A stretch of 22,561 bases of DNA from an uncultured Lachnospiraceae bacterium. GTDB taxonomy: Bacteria; Bacillota; Clostridia; Lachnospirales; Lachnospiraceae. The position numbers and the translations under genes were made by a program. Below, piece by piece: positions 14,585 through 22,514 of the stretch (its first letter is position 1; each line of letters begins with the position of its first letter). Where the stretch lies: the NCBI GenBank assembly GCA_947382415.1, contig CANCYO010000049.1, forward strand, positions 1 to 22,561. Direction: 5' to 3'. The notes below the pieces were generated by a model that was not told where the DNA came from, searched no databases, and saw only the letters and a list, made by a program, of their open reading frames with translations.

Positions 14585-15808
14585 ATGCTTGATATCTTGA
14601 AATATATCCGGGGCTATCTGCGCATCCGTGTCAGCGGCTTTTCCCCGGAACGCTTTATGAATCTTTGCAGCAACAAAGACATTCTTTTGTGGGATATTGT
14701 GCAGCAGGACGGCGGTTATACCATGTGCATCAGCCTGCACAGCTTCTATAAGCTCAAGGCCATCGTGAGAAAGACCGGGACCAAGGTAGTCATTCTGGAG
14801 AGATGTGGACTACCTTTTTTTATGTTCCATATGCGAAGGAGAAAAGTGTTTGTGGTGGGTCTGATCCTGGCGGTGGCATTCTGGTATCTGTCCGGATGGT
14901 TTGTGTGGGATATTGAGATAACGGGAAATTACCGGATTACCACGGACCAGTTGGAGGCTTTTTTGCAGGAGCAGAATATCAGGGAAGGGATGCGCAAAGA
15001 ACAGCTTGACATCGGGGAGCTGGAAAAGGAGATCCGCAGAAGTTTTCCGCTGGTGACATGGACCTCAGCCAGACTGGACGGCGCGAAGCTCCTGATATCC
15101 ATCAAAGAGAATGACGCGCCTATTTTGAGCGGGGATGAACTGGGGCAGGAGCCAAAAGGAACCAATCTGGTGTCAGAGTTTGACGGTACCATCGTGTCCA
15201 TGGTGGTCAGAAGCGGCGTTCCCAAGGTGCGCATCGGAGATACGGTGGAACAGGGGGCGCTGTTGGTGGACGGCAGGGTGCCGGTCTACAATGAGGACGG
15301 TACGGTGCGGGAATATATTCTGACAGATGCGGATGCGGATATTGTCATAGAGCATATCACTGAATTTCAGGCCACGCTGCCTTTTGATTACATAGAGCGG
15401 GAATATACGGGCAGGGAGAAGACCCAGGGTTTTCTGCGGGTGGGGGACGGATTTGAGGGAAAACTGCCTGTGGAGCGGCCTTATCTGTCCTATGATAAGG
15501 TGATGCGCCAGAGCAGGCCTCTTTTGTTTGAAAAGCTGAATATCCCGGTTTTCGGCGGTTCCTACGTCTACAGAGAGTACCAGAATGTGGAGCATGAATA
15601 CACGCTGGAGCAGGCACAGGAGCTTTTGCAGGAAAAATTATTGCTCTTTCTTCAAACTTTCCAGCAAAAAGGGGTACAAATAATTGAAAAAGATGTTAAA
15701 ATAGATACATGTGAAAGTGGCTGGATCCTGCAGGCACAATTTCTGGTGCAGGAGCCGGCGGGAAAACAGACTGCCACGGACAAGGGAGAAGAAATTATTG
15801 AAAAATGA
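14585..15808 (+). CDS. yqfD: Sporulation protein YqfD
   Basis: A 407-residue protein close to the usual ~400. It starts with a cytoplasmic domain (YIRGYLRIRVSGFSPERFMN), followed by one membrane segment at about residues 92-112 (FVVGLILAVAFWYLSGWFVW) and the extracytoplasmic motif WDIEITGNYRIT, which has a POTRA/FtsQ-like look. The rest is a beta-rich domain. YqfD is needed at the engulfment/forespore stage in Bacillus. ATG at 14585 is preferred because AAGGGGAG lies 7 bases upstream; an in-frame GTG at 14564 lacks one. It follows yqfC by 26 bases, and its last 11 bases overlap phoH. Confidence 0.93.
   Translation: MLDILKYIRGYLRIRVSGFSPERFMNLCSNKDILLWDIVQQDGGYTMCISLHSFYKLKAIVRKTGTKVVILERCGLPFFMFHMRRRKVFVVGLILAVAFWYLSGWFVWDIEITGNYRITTDQLEAFLQEQNIREGMRKEQLDIGELEKEIRRSFPLVTWTSARLDGAKLLISIKENDAPILSGDELGQEPKGTNLVSEFDGTIVSMVVRSGVPKVRIGDTVEQGALLVDGRVPVYNEDGTVREYILTDADADIVIEHITEFQATLPFDYIEREYTGREKTQGFLRVGDGFEGKLPVERPYLSYDKVMRQSRPLLFEKLNIPVFGGSYVYREYQNVEHEYTLEQAQELLQEKLLLFLQTFQQKGVQIIEKDVKIDTCESGWILQAQFLVQEPAGKQTATDKGEEIIEK
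15782..15791 (+). promoter_or_regulatory. Ribosome binding site that decides the phoH TTG start
   Basis: AAGGGAGAAG inside the end of yqfD lies 6-9 bases before TTG at 15798. The first in-frame ATG (15840) has no comparable site and would remove the first strand of the PhoH fold (FSIHMEMP). Confidence 0.6.
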
Positions 15809-16811
15809 GAATCAGGATGAAAAAACTTTTTCCATCCATATGGAGATGCCAACGGAACATATGCAGAAGATTTTTGGCGCTCAGGATGCCTATCTGAAAA
15901 AGCTGGAGCGGGATTTTGAGGTGACTGTGGTGGACCGCAACGGCTGTGTGGTGATCACCGGGGAGGAAGATCAGGCCCGCAGGGCGGCTGCGGTGCTGAA
16001 GCAGTTGACGATTCTGTCGGACCGGGGAAACGATATCGGGGAACAGAGCGTGGACTATGCCATCACCATGGGCAAGGAATCCAGGGAAGAGGCCATTACG
16101 CAGATTGATGAGGACTGCATTTGCCATACCATAAACGGCAAGCCCATCAAGCCAAAGACATTGGGGCAAAAGGCTTATGTGGATGCCATCCGCGAGAATA
16201 TGATCGTCTTTGGGCTTGGGCCTGCGGGTACGGGAAAAACTTATCTTGCCATGGCCATGGCCATAACGGCATTCAAGAATGACGAGGTGGACCGGATCAT
16301 CCTCACCAGGCCTGCCATCGAAGCCGGGGAGAAGCTGGGATTTCTGCCGGGAGATCTGCAGAGCAAGGTGGATCCCTATCTGCGTCCGCTCTATGACGCA
16401 CTTTTTCAGATCATGGGGGCGGAGAGTTTTTCCAAAAATATGGAGAAGGGGCTGATCGAGGTGGCTCCTCTTGCTTATATGCGGGGACGGACGCTGGACA
16501 ATGCCTATATCATTCTGGATGAGGCTCAGAATACCACGCCGGCTCAGATGAAGATGTTTCTGACCCGTATCGGTTTCGGGTCAAAGGTGGTCATCACGGG
16601 CGATGTCTCACAGAAGGATCTGCCGCCGGGCAGCAAGTCGGGATTGGATATCGCGGCGAGAGTGTTGAATAAAATCGAAGGGATTGCCTTCTGCAATCTC
16701 ACCAGCAAGGATGTGGTACGTCACCCGCTGGTGCAGAAGATCGTGAAGGCTTATGATGATTATGAGGCGAAAGAAAAGTCCAGAGGACGGGAGAGAAATG
16801 CCCGAAAATAA
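15798..16811 (+). CDS. phoH: PhoH family ATPase
   Basis: A 337-residue cytosolic PhoH-like P-loop ATPase. Walker A is GPAGTGKT at residues 141-148 and Walker B is ILDEAQN with Asp241 and Glu242; TRPAIEAGEKLGFLPGDL and ITGDVSQKDLP are also typical. The N-terminal ~100 residues form the KH-like RNA-binding region seen in Firmicutes PhoH. These proteins are linked to RNA metabolism and, by constant gene neighbourhood, to YbeY. The TTG start at 15798 is inferred from a strong ribosome binding site and from the N-terminal strand that aligns with Bacillus PhoH. The gene overlaps yqfD by 11 bases and the next gene by 14. Confidence 0.94.
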   Translation: MKNENQDEKTFSIHMEMPTEHMQKIFGAQDAYLKKLERDFEVTVVDRNGCVVITGEEDQARRAAAVLKQLTILSDRGNDIGEQSVDYAITMGKESREEAITQIDEDCICHTINGKPIKPKTLGQKAYVDAIRENMIVFGLGPAGTGKTYLAMAMAITAFKNDEVDRIILTRPAIEAGEKLGFLPGDLQSKVDPYLRPLYDALFQIMGAESFSKNMEKGLIEVAPLAYMRGRTLDNAYIILDEAQNTTPAQMKMFLTRIGFGSKVVITGDVSQKDLPPGSKSGLDIAARVLNKIEGIAFCNLTSKDVVRHPLVQKIVKAYDDYEAKEKSRGRERNARK

Positions 16812-18000
16812 AGAGCAAAAGGATGGAAGCGCCGGGAAAACGGTGGGCATGTGGATTCTGGAGATTGCCTGCGGCCTTCTGGCGTTGGCCGGGATTGCGG
16901 CATCCTTCTATACCGGTGTGCTGGAACAGGGTGTTGACAGGGTCTTGTGTTACATGGTGCTCATCGTGCTGGGGATCGCCGTCATGGGGTTTTGCCTGCG
17001 CCGCTCCATGCTGCGTGAAGATATGGATTATGATAACAGCCGGTATCCCGGACGGTTCTGGATCTGTTTTCTGATGGGACTTGCCGTGGCGCTGGTCTGC
17101 GTGTTCCTGCCTGTGGCAGCATGGCCCTTCCTGCCTGTGTATGTGCTTTTGGCGTTGTTTGGAAGCCTGAATATGGGAGTGCTTGGAGCCTCGGTGCTGC
17201 TTGCGATTCCCGTGTGCCTCACAGGGGCGGGGATGGAAGTCTTTCTCATGTATTTTATCAGCGGGCTGTTTGGAGCAGCCCTGTTTCAGCATCTGAAAAA
17301 CGGATTTCGGGCCGGATTTCCCTTTTTAATGTCTCTGGGATCGCTGCTGGTCTGTGAGACTGCGGGGACTGTGCTGGTGACGAATGCAAGGCCTGAGATT
17401 GAGTTTTTTGTGCTGCCCGCGGCGAATCTGGTAGTGTCGGGAATTTTGCTGATGGGCATCCTTCGTCTGTTTTCGGACAAGGTTATCTACCGTTACCGGG
17501 TAAGATATCTGGATCTGAACGATCCTGAGAATGTGGTTCTCGCCGGCTTAAAACAGAGGGACAGGCAGGCCTATATGAAGAGTGTCCACACGGCATATTT
17601 CTGTGAGCGGGTGGCGGTAAAGCTGGGACTCAGCCCTGAGCCCATAAAATGTGCGGGCTATTATCACAGTATGGGGGAAGAACTGCCTGAGCTGATGAAA
17701 GCGCATTCCTTTCCTCCGGAGGTGGTGACGATCCTGGAAGATTACCGGGAGCGGAAAAAGCCGATGCAGCACAAGGCCACGGCGGTGCTTTTGGCGGCGG
17801 AGGATGTGATCAGTGCGGTTTTGCGTCTTTTGGAGAAGAACGGAAATGGCAGGCCGGACTATGACAGAGTCATCGATGAGATTTTTGAGCGCTATGGGGA
17901 GAGCGGAACCTTTCGACAGTGTGATATCACGGTGAAGGAACTCTATACCATGCATAAGATATTTAAGGAGGAAAAACTTTATTATGACTTTTTACGTTGA
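16798..18000 (+). CDS. Degenerate PgpH/YqfF-like membrane HD protein, probably catalytically inactive
   Basis: A 400-residue protein in the slot between phoH and ybeY where the c-di-AMP phosphodiesterase PgpH (7TMR-HD) normally sits. About eight hydrophobic segments occupy residues ~15-225. The ~160-residue C-terminus still follows the PgpH HD domain: HTAYFCERVAVKLGL (His264), a YYHSMGE block at His290-Ser291 where the family has YHDIGK, and a well-conserved end, FRQCDITVKELYTMHKIF. The HD dyad is therefore HS, the later His residues (QHHGT region) are missing and the last acidic ligand is shifted or replaced (Glu335 region). The large N-terminal extracellular domain of PgpH (usual length ~700) is absent. 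ATG 16798 with GGGAGAG is preferred over ATG 16753. Confidence 0.75.
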   Translation: MPENKEQKDGSAGKTVGMWILEIACGLLALAGIAASFYTGVLEQGVDRVLCYMVLIVLGIAVMGFCLRRSMLREDMDYDNSRYPGRFWICFLMGLAVALVCVFLPVAAWPFLPVYVLLALFGSLNMGVLGASVLLAIPVCLTGAGMEVFLMYFISGLFGAALFQHLKNGFRAGFPFLMSLGSLLVCETAGTVLVTNARPEIEFFVLPAANLVVSGILLMGILRLFSDKVIYRYRVRYLDLNDPENVVLAGLKQRDRQAYMKSVHTAYFCERVAVKLGLSPEPIKCAGYYHSMGEELPELMKAHSFPPEVVTILEDYRERKKPMQHKATAVLLAAEDVISAVLRLLEKNGNGRPDYDRVIDEIFERYGESGTFRQCDITVKELYTMHKIFKEEKLYYDFLR

Positions 18001-18490
18001 GTTTGACGAAAATGTCACAAACGATTTCCCCTTTGAGGCGCAGACGCTGACCGAACAGGTGGCGGAGGCCGTGCTGAGATCGGAGGGGTGTCCCCATGAG
18101 GTCTGTGTCAATGTGCTTGTGACGGACAATCCGGGTATTCGGGAGTATAACAGGCAATACCGGGATATAGACAGGGAGACGGATGTATTGTCATTTCCGA
18201 ATCTGGATTTCGAGAGGGCGGGGGCGTTTGATATTCCCGAGGAGAGGCGGGCGGATTATTTTGACCCGGACAGCGGTGAGCTGATTTTGGGGGATATCAT
18301 CCTCTCGGCTGACAAGGTAAAGGAACAGGCAGAGCTCTACGGCCATGGTATGAGACGGGAATTTGCTTTTCTGGTGGCGCACAGTATGCTGCATCTGTGC
18401 GGTTATGATCATATGGAGGCTCAGGAAGCCGCCCTTATGGAAAGCCGGCAGGAGAGCATATTATCAGAGCTTGGGATTACCAGAGATTGA
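17984..18490 (+). CDS. ybeY: Endoribonuclease YbeY (rRNA maturation factor)
   Basis: A 168-residue zinc-dependent RNase used in 16S rRNA 3'-end maturation and ribosome quality control. The zinc motif H-X3-H-X5-H is intact as His133, His137 and His143 in HSMLHLCGYDH. NRQYRDIDRETDVLSFPNL and GDIILSADKVKEQA are the other family blocks. A ~15-residue acidic insert follows the LSFPN motif, as is common in Clostridia. The start is ATG 17984 with GGAGGAAAAAC upstream. It overlaps the preceding membrane gene by 17 bases, so translation is probably coupled. dgkA, cdd or era, the usual next genes in Clostridia, are not found downstream. Confidence 0.96.
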   Translation: MTFYVEFDENVTNDFPFEAQTLTEQVAEAVLRSEGCPHEVCVNVLVTDNPGIREYNRQYRDIDRETDVLSFPNLDFERAGAFDIPEERRADYFDPDSGELILGDIILSADKVKEQAELYGHGMRREFAFLVAHSMLHLCGYDHMEAQEAALMESRQESILSELGITRD

Positions 18491-18534
18491 CCGGAGATTA
18501 ACCAGAGATTAAAACGGACAAGGATGAGAAACGA

Positions 18535-20127
18535 ATGAATCAGGTGGAGATCAGGAAACGAGGGGTGGAGTTTTGCTCTTTTGTGCTGGAGATGGCGGTT
18601 CTTTTGGTGCTGGGCGGGCTTCTGGGAGACAATGGCGTGGTTTATATTGCTTTTGCGCTGGAGAGCTTTATGCTGTTTTGGACCATTGCCGGAAGCGGGA
18701 TGGCCGATGCTCTGGGTAAGCTGCTTAGGGGGAGAAGCGCCAGAAGACAATTTAAAAACGCCGCAAGGATGCGGAAGAACGCCTTGATCTTCGGGGCGGT
18801 GCTGGGATTATTGGGCAGTCTGGCGCTGTTAGCCTGCTCAAAATTTCTGGGGGAGAGTCTGTTTCGGGTATCTTACAGCGTCGTGATCATACGGCTGCTT
18901 GCTCCGGTGATTTTTCTCAGGGCCATAACGGCAGTGCTTCTGGGATATTTCCAGGGCGAGGGGACGGAGCTGCCTGCGGTGATCTCCTATGTGATCAGAC
19001 CGGTGTGCGTTTTGGGCTTTTCCCTGCTTTTTGTAAAGCTTTCTGACGGCGACAGGGTCAGCGCGCTGCTCAGGCAGGAGAATTTTACCGCCATGTATAG
19101 CGGTATGGGCGTTGCGCTTGCCGTTTTGGTGTCGGAGGTGCTGGTCTTACTGTTTTTATTTCTGGTGTATCGGGGAAGCCGGGGGAGGGAGCGAAAAGGC
19201 GGCGGAGACGGTATGCGTACCGTCGATAGTTTTGCCGGACAGCTTCGCATATTGTATGGCAGTCTGCTTCCACAGACGGGCATGGCATTGCTCTGGCAGC
19301 TTCCCGTCTGGCTTGGGATGTATTTTTTCCGAAACAGTGTCGCCACGGACGCCGGATTGAACGATTACGGCATCCTCTACGGAAAATATCTGCCCTTAGC
19401 CGGGATCATGATATTCCCTGCCTGTGCGCTGTTGCTGGAAAACTGCTGCAAAACGGCGGACTGTGTGCGCAGGGAGGAGCAGCGCTATGCCAGGGGGCAT
19501 TTTTTGGGCGGTCTGCATATGGGGGCAGTCTACGGTATGTTTTTTACGGTGTTTACTGCCATATTGGCCCCGCAGATTGCAGGCATATTCTGTGAAAGCG
19601 GGGAGAAACTGGCCACACAGTTTCTGCGCTTTGGCTCAATCGTGATCCTGTTTGCCGTGGCAGGGTTTTATCTCTCGGAAATTCTGGTGCTGTTGGGCGG
19701 TAAGTTTCAGGTCATGGGGGCCCTGGCGCTGTATGATCTGGTGTTTGTGATCTGTCTTCTGATCTTTTTAAATGCAGGTAAGATGGGCGTGATCGCGCTG
19801 GTCTATGCCGGTGTAGTGGCAGGAGGAGTCTATGTGGCCGCGGCGGGGACATTGCTGCTCTATCAGACGCGTCTGAATGTGGACTGGCTGCAGGCGGCGG
19901 GCATTCCGGCGGGAGGCGCCTGCGTGGTGGGACTCATGCTGTTTTTTGTGAGCAGGCTTTTTGCTCCGCTGGGTAATATTATGACGGTTCTTTTGTGTCT
20001 GGGACTGGGGATCGTGGTTTATATTCTGATACTTTTGCTGGTGCGTAATATCAGGGAGCAGGAGCTGAATTATATTCCTTTTGGCGGGCTGCTTCGCAGT
20101 CTGGGACAGAGTCTTCGGATTTATTAG
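18535..20127 (+). CDS. MOP-superfamily lipid/polysaccharide flippase (SpoVB/MATE-like)
   Basis: A 530-residue integral membrane protein with about 13-14 hydrophobic segments spread over its length, as expected for the polysaccharide-transporter branch of the MOP superfamily (SpoVB, MurJ, Wzx). The pattern of paired helices, a Lys/Arg-rich loop at ~225 (SRGRERKGGG) splitting two halves, and VFQ-type GYFQGEGTELPAVISYVIRP near residue 140 fit SpoVB-like proteins, which move lipid-linked precursors during cortex or wall synthesis. The substrate cannot be assigned. Start: AAGGATGAGAAACGA before ATG. The gap after ybeY is 44 bases, without an evident terminator. Confidence 0.8.
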   Translation: MNQVEIRKRGVEFCSFVLEMAVLLVLGGLLGDNGVVYIAFALESFMLFWTIAGSGMADALGKLLRGRSARRQFKNAARMRKNALIFGAVLGLLGSLALLACSKFLGESLFRVSYSVVIIRLLAPVIFLRAITAVLLGYFQGEGTELPAVISYVIRPVCVLGFSLLFVKLSDGDRVSALLRQENFTAMYSGMGVALAVLVSEVLVLLFLFLVYRGSRGRERKGGGDGMRTVDSFAGQLRILYGSLLPQTGMALLWQLPVWLGMYFFRNSVATDAGLNDYGILYGKYLPLAGIMIFPACALLLENCCKTADCVRREEQRYARGHFLGGLHMGAVYGMFFTVFTAILAPQIAGIFCESGEKLATQFLRFGSIVILFAVAGFYLSEILVLLGGKFQVMGALALYDLVFVICLLIFLNAGKMGVIALVYAGVVAGGVYVAAAGTLLLYQTRLNVDWLQAAGIPAGGACVVGLMLFFVSRLFAPLGNIMTVLLCLGLGIVVYILILLLVRNIREQELNYIPFGGLLRSLGQSLRIY

Positions 20128-20219
20128 CTGCGGATCGTTTTGTAATCAGTACATTTTTGGGTATATTTTCTATTGGGACGGCCGATACTTTATTCCAAAA
20201 CATGCGGGAGCAGGTGAGG

Positions 20220-20930
20220 ATGATGAAGGTTTTAAAGGGTATCGGCTTATTCTTTGTATATCCGGCGGTCATGCTGTTTTTGGGATTCTGGGGAGGCGTG
20301 GAGGCCTCTCGCTTTTTCTATCCGGGGAATCCGGAGATCCCGGAAGAGAACGTGCGCTTTGTCCAGGAGGTTGAAGCCCGGAGAGATTTACCCGGGCAGG
20401 CAGATTGCGGGGAACAGGAAACAGAGGCGGAGGTTTTCTTGCAGGGCGACGGAGAGGATGAACTTGTGCAGGTGAGCGCCGTGCGGGAGACTCTGGCTGC
20501 GGACACGGAGTATGTGCTGTTGGAGACAGATATCCTGAGGAAGACCGAGGTGGAGACCAGTTGGCGGCTGCCTGGTCAGTATGTGGGAATGGACAGGGAG
20601 CAGTTTCTGACCGCCATGGAAAATTACGGCAGCTTTCCGCCGCTCTCTGAGCTTGAGAGAGGCTTCGTCAATCTGGAGGTAGTGTCTTTTTCCAGAGAGC
20701 GGGTGGTGGTTCGGATGAACTATCAATATGTGCAGCCAGGGGAAGGCTTTTATCTGGCGGTGCAGAATCATGAGGTGATCGTCTATCTGGAGGATCAGGA
20801 GACTGTCTATATTAATACGGGAATCATGCTGGAGTCTCTGCCGGAGGATCTGCAGCTTGAGATCATGGATATGCTCTACATGGAGGAAGAAAAGAATCTC
20901 TATAATTTTCTGGAGACCTATTCCAGTTAG
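20220..20930 (+). CDS. Single-pass membrane protein of unknown function
   Basis: A ~236-residue protein with one N-terminal membrane segment (residues ~5-27, GIGLFFVYPAVMLFLGFWGG), then an acidic Glu/Gln-rich linker to about residue 95, then a compact extracytoplasmic domain: ADTEYVLLETDILRKTEVET, PGQYVGMDREQFLTAMENYG, LERGFVNLEVVSF and VIVYLEDQETVYINT. I do not recognise the family. The size and a small strand-rich C-terminal domain loosely recall BofC-type sporulation proteins, but this is not shown. ATG at 20220 (or 20223) is chosen for GGGAGCAGGTGAGG upstream; a TTG at 20157 in frame has no site. It lies between the flippase gene and the HI0933 flavoprotein gene, both on the same strand and closely spaced. 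Confidence 0.7.
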   Translation: MMKVLKGIGLFFVYPAVMLFLGFWGGVEASRFFYPGNPEIPEENVRFVQEVEARRDLPGQADCGEQETEAEVFLQGDGEDELVQVSAVRETLAADTEYVLLETDILRKTEVETSWRLPGQYVGMDREQFLTAMENYGSFPPLSELERGFVNLEVVSFSRERVVVRMNYQYVQPGEGFYLAVQNHEVIVYLEDQETVYINTGIMLESLPEDLQLEIMDMLYMEEEKNLYNFLETYSS

Positions 20931-20961
20931 ATCGGATAGAGGTGTGCGGAGGGAATACGGA

Positions 20962-22206
20962 ATGGGACGAATGAGGATCGGAGTGATCGGAGGCGGGGCT
21001 GCCGGGATGACGGCCGCTATCGCAGCGGCCGGGGAAGGCGCGGCGGTTACGCTTCTGGAGGGCGGAGAGCGCGTGGGCAAAAAGATTTTGTCTACGGGAA
21101 ACGGGAAATGTAATCTGGGTAATCTGGAACTTTCCGCCGACGCTTACTATGGTGCGGACAGAGAATGGATAGCTGACTGTCTGGCGCGCTTTGGCAGCGA
21201 AGATACCATCCGTTTCTTTCGCGGCATGGGGCTTTTGGTGAAGGAGCGAAACGGCTTGCTCTATCCGCTGGCGGAGCAGGCTTCAGTGGTGCTGGATGCG
21301 TTACGGTGGGAGCTTCGGGCCATGGGCGTGGAGACGGTCTTGGAGTGCAGAGTGGATGCGGTGCGGCGGAATGCGGAGAAAGGATTTAAAGTGTCTGCGG
21401 GACAGAGGGATTTTGAGTTTGACCGGGTAATTCTTGCCTGCGGCAGCAAGGCTGCGCCCAAGACGGGTTCTGACGGCAGCGGTTATCTTCTGGCGGAAAG
21501 TCTGGGACATGCCGTCGTTTTGGTGATGCCTGCGCTGGTGCAGCTTCGGTGTAGGGAGGCCTGGCTGAGAGAAGTGTCCGGTGTGCGGGCGGAGGCAGAG
21601 ATCCGTGAGCTGTCGGGAGAATCGGGCGTCATCGAGGAGCGGGGAGAACTGCAGCTTACGGATTATGGGATATCCGGTATTCCGGTCTTTCAGATGAGCC
21701 GCAGGATTAACGCTTTACTGAGGAAGCGGGGGAAGGGTTCAGAGGCAGAGCTTTCGGTGAATCTGCTGCCGGACTACAGCGCGGAGGAGTTCGGGAGACT
21801 CTGTGCCGGACGCAGGCTCCTGCAGGCGGATCGGACGGCGGAAGAATTTTTTACGGGCATCCTGAACAAGAAATTGATGCTTTTGTTTATGAAGCTCTCC
21901 GGGATCAGGCGGGATACGCCTATCTCCCAGGTGGAGAGCGGGAGGATAGATCAGGTGTTTGGGCTATGCCGGGACTGGAGACTGCATGTGACGGGGAGCA
22001 ATTCTTACGACAATGCCCAGGTCTGCGCCGGAGGCGTGGACACGGCGCAGGTGGGACGCAATATGGAATCACTGCTTGTGCCGGGTCTGTTTTTTGCGGG
22101 TGAGATACTGGATGTGGACGGCAGATGCGGCGGTTATAATCTGCAGTGGGCGTGGTGCAGCGGACATCTGGCGGGACGCGCCGCGGGGCGGCGGCCGGAG
22201 TCGTAA
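20962..22206 (+). CDS. HI0933-family FAD-dependent oxidoreductase (YhiN-like)
   Basis: A 414-residue flavoprotein of the HI0933-like family (aminoacetone oxidase family FAD-binding enzymes), normal in length. The dinucleotide-binding motif GGGAAG lies at residues 10-15 in IGVIGGGAAGMTAA, followed by the family hallmark GKKILSTGNGKCNLGN. A second FAD contact, RVILACGSKAAPKTGSDGSG, and the C-terminal GGVDTAQV, GLFFAGEILDVDGRCGGYN and LQWAWCSGHLAG blocks are intact. The physiological substrate of this family is unclear. ATG at 20962 is chosen because GGAGGG lies 8 bases upstream; the next ATG at 20971 would also keep the motif. Gap from the previous gene is 31 bases. Confidence 0.93.
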   Translation: MGRMRIGVIGGGAAGMTAAIAAAGEGAAVTLLEGGERVGKKILSTGNGKCNLGNLELSADAYYGADREWIADCLARFGSEDTIRFFRGMGLLVKERNGLLYPLAEQASVVLDALRWELRAMGVETVLECRVDAVRRNAEKGFKVSAGQRDFEFDRVILACGSKAAPKTGSDGSGYLLAESLGHAVVLVMPALVQLRCREAWLREVSGVRAEAEIRELSGESGVIEERGELQLTDYGISGIPVFQMSRRINALLRKRGKGSEAELSVNLLPDYSAEEFGRLCAGRRLLQADRTAEEFFTGILNKKLMLLFMKLSGIRRDTPISQVESGRIDQVFGLCRDWRLHVTGSNSYDNAQVCAGGVDTAQVGRNMESLLVPGLFFAGEILDVDGRCGGYNLQWAWCSGHLAGRAAGRRPES

Positions 22207-22239
22207 GTATATTGAAGAGCATACATAAGGGATATGTAA

Positions 22240-22514
22240 ATGATACGAATCAATCAGTTAAAATGTAAGAGCGAGGAAGTGCATAAGGCGAAACGCAATG
22301 GAACGCAGGGGCTGCGGGAACTCTTAAAGGCCCGGTCGGCGGCGGTTCTGCGGATTCCGGAAACGGATATCCTGCGGCTGGATATCTGCAGGGAGTCTCT
22401 GGATGCCAGAAAAAAGCCAGATCTTTTTTACAGCTATACACTGGAGTTATATCTGGAGCGGGAAGAAAAGGTTCTGAAAAGGCCTGGGGGGCGTGGGGGC
22501 GGTGTGCAGATAGT
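22240..22514 (+). CDS. N-terminal part of a COG2509-type FAD-dependent dehydrogenase (truncated by contig end)
   Basis: The first ~91 codons of a gene that continues beyond the contig. The start MIRINQLKC, a mid-block with LRIPETDILRLDICRESLDA and RKKPDLFYSYTLEL, is the N-terminal domain that precedes the FAD-binding domain in uncharacterised dehydrogenases of COG2509. This family commonly follows HI0933-type and ybeY/flippase genes in Lachnospiraceae, but that is recollection, not shown here. ATG 22240 has AAGGGATATGTAA upstream. Codons after 22514 are adapter sequence and must not be translated. The last ~30 real bases are very G-rich and may contain errors. Confidence 0.75.
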
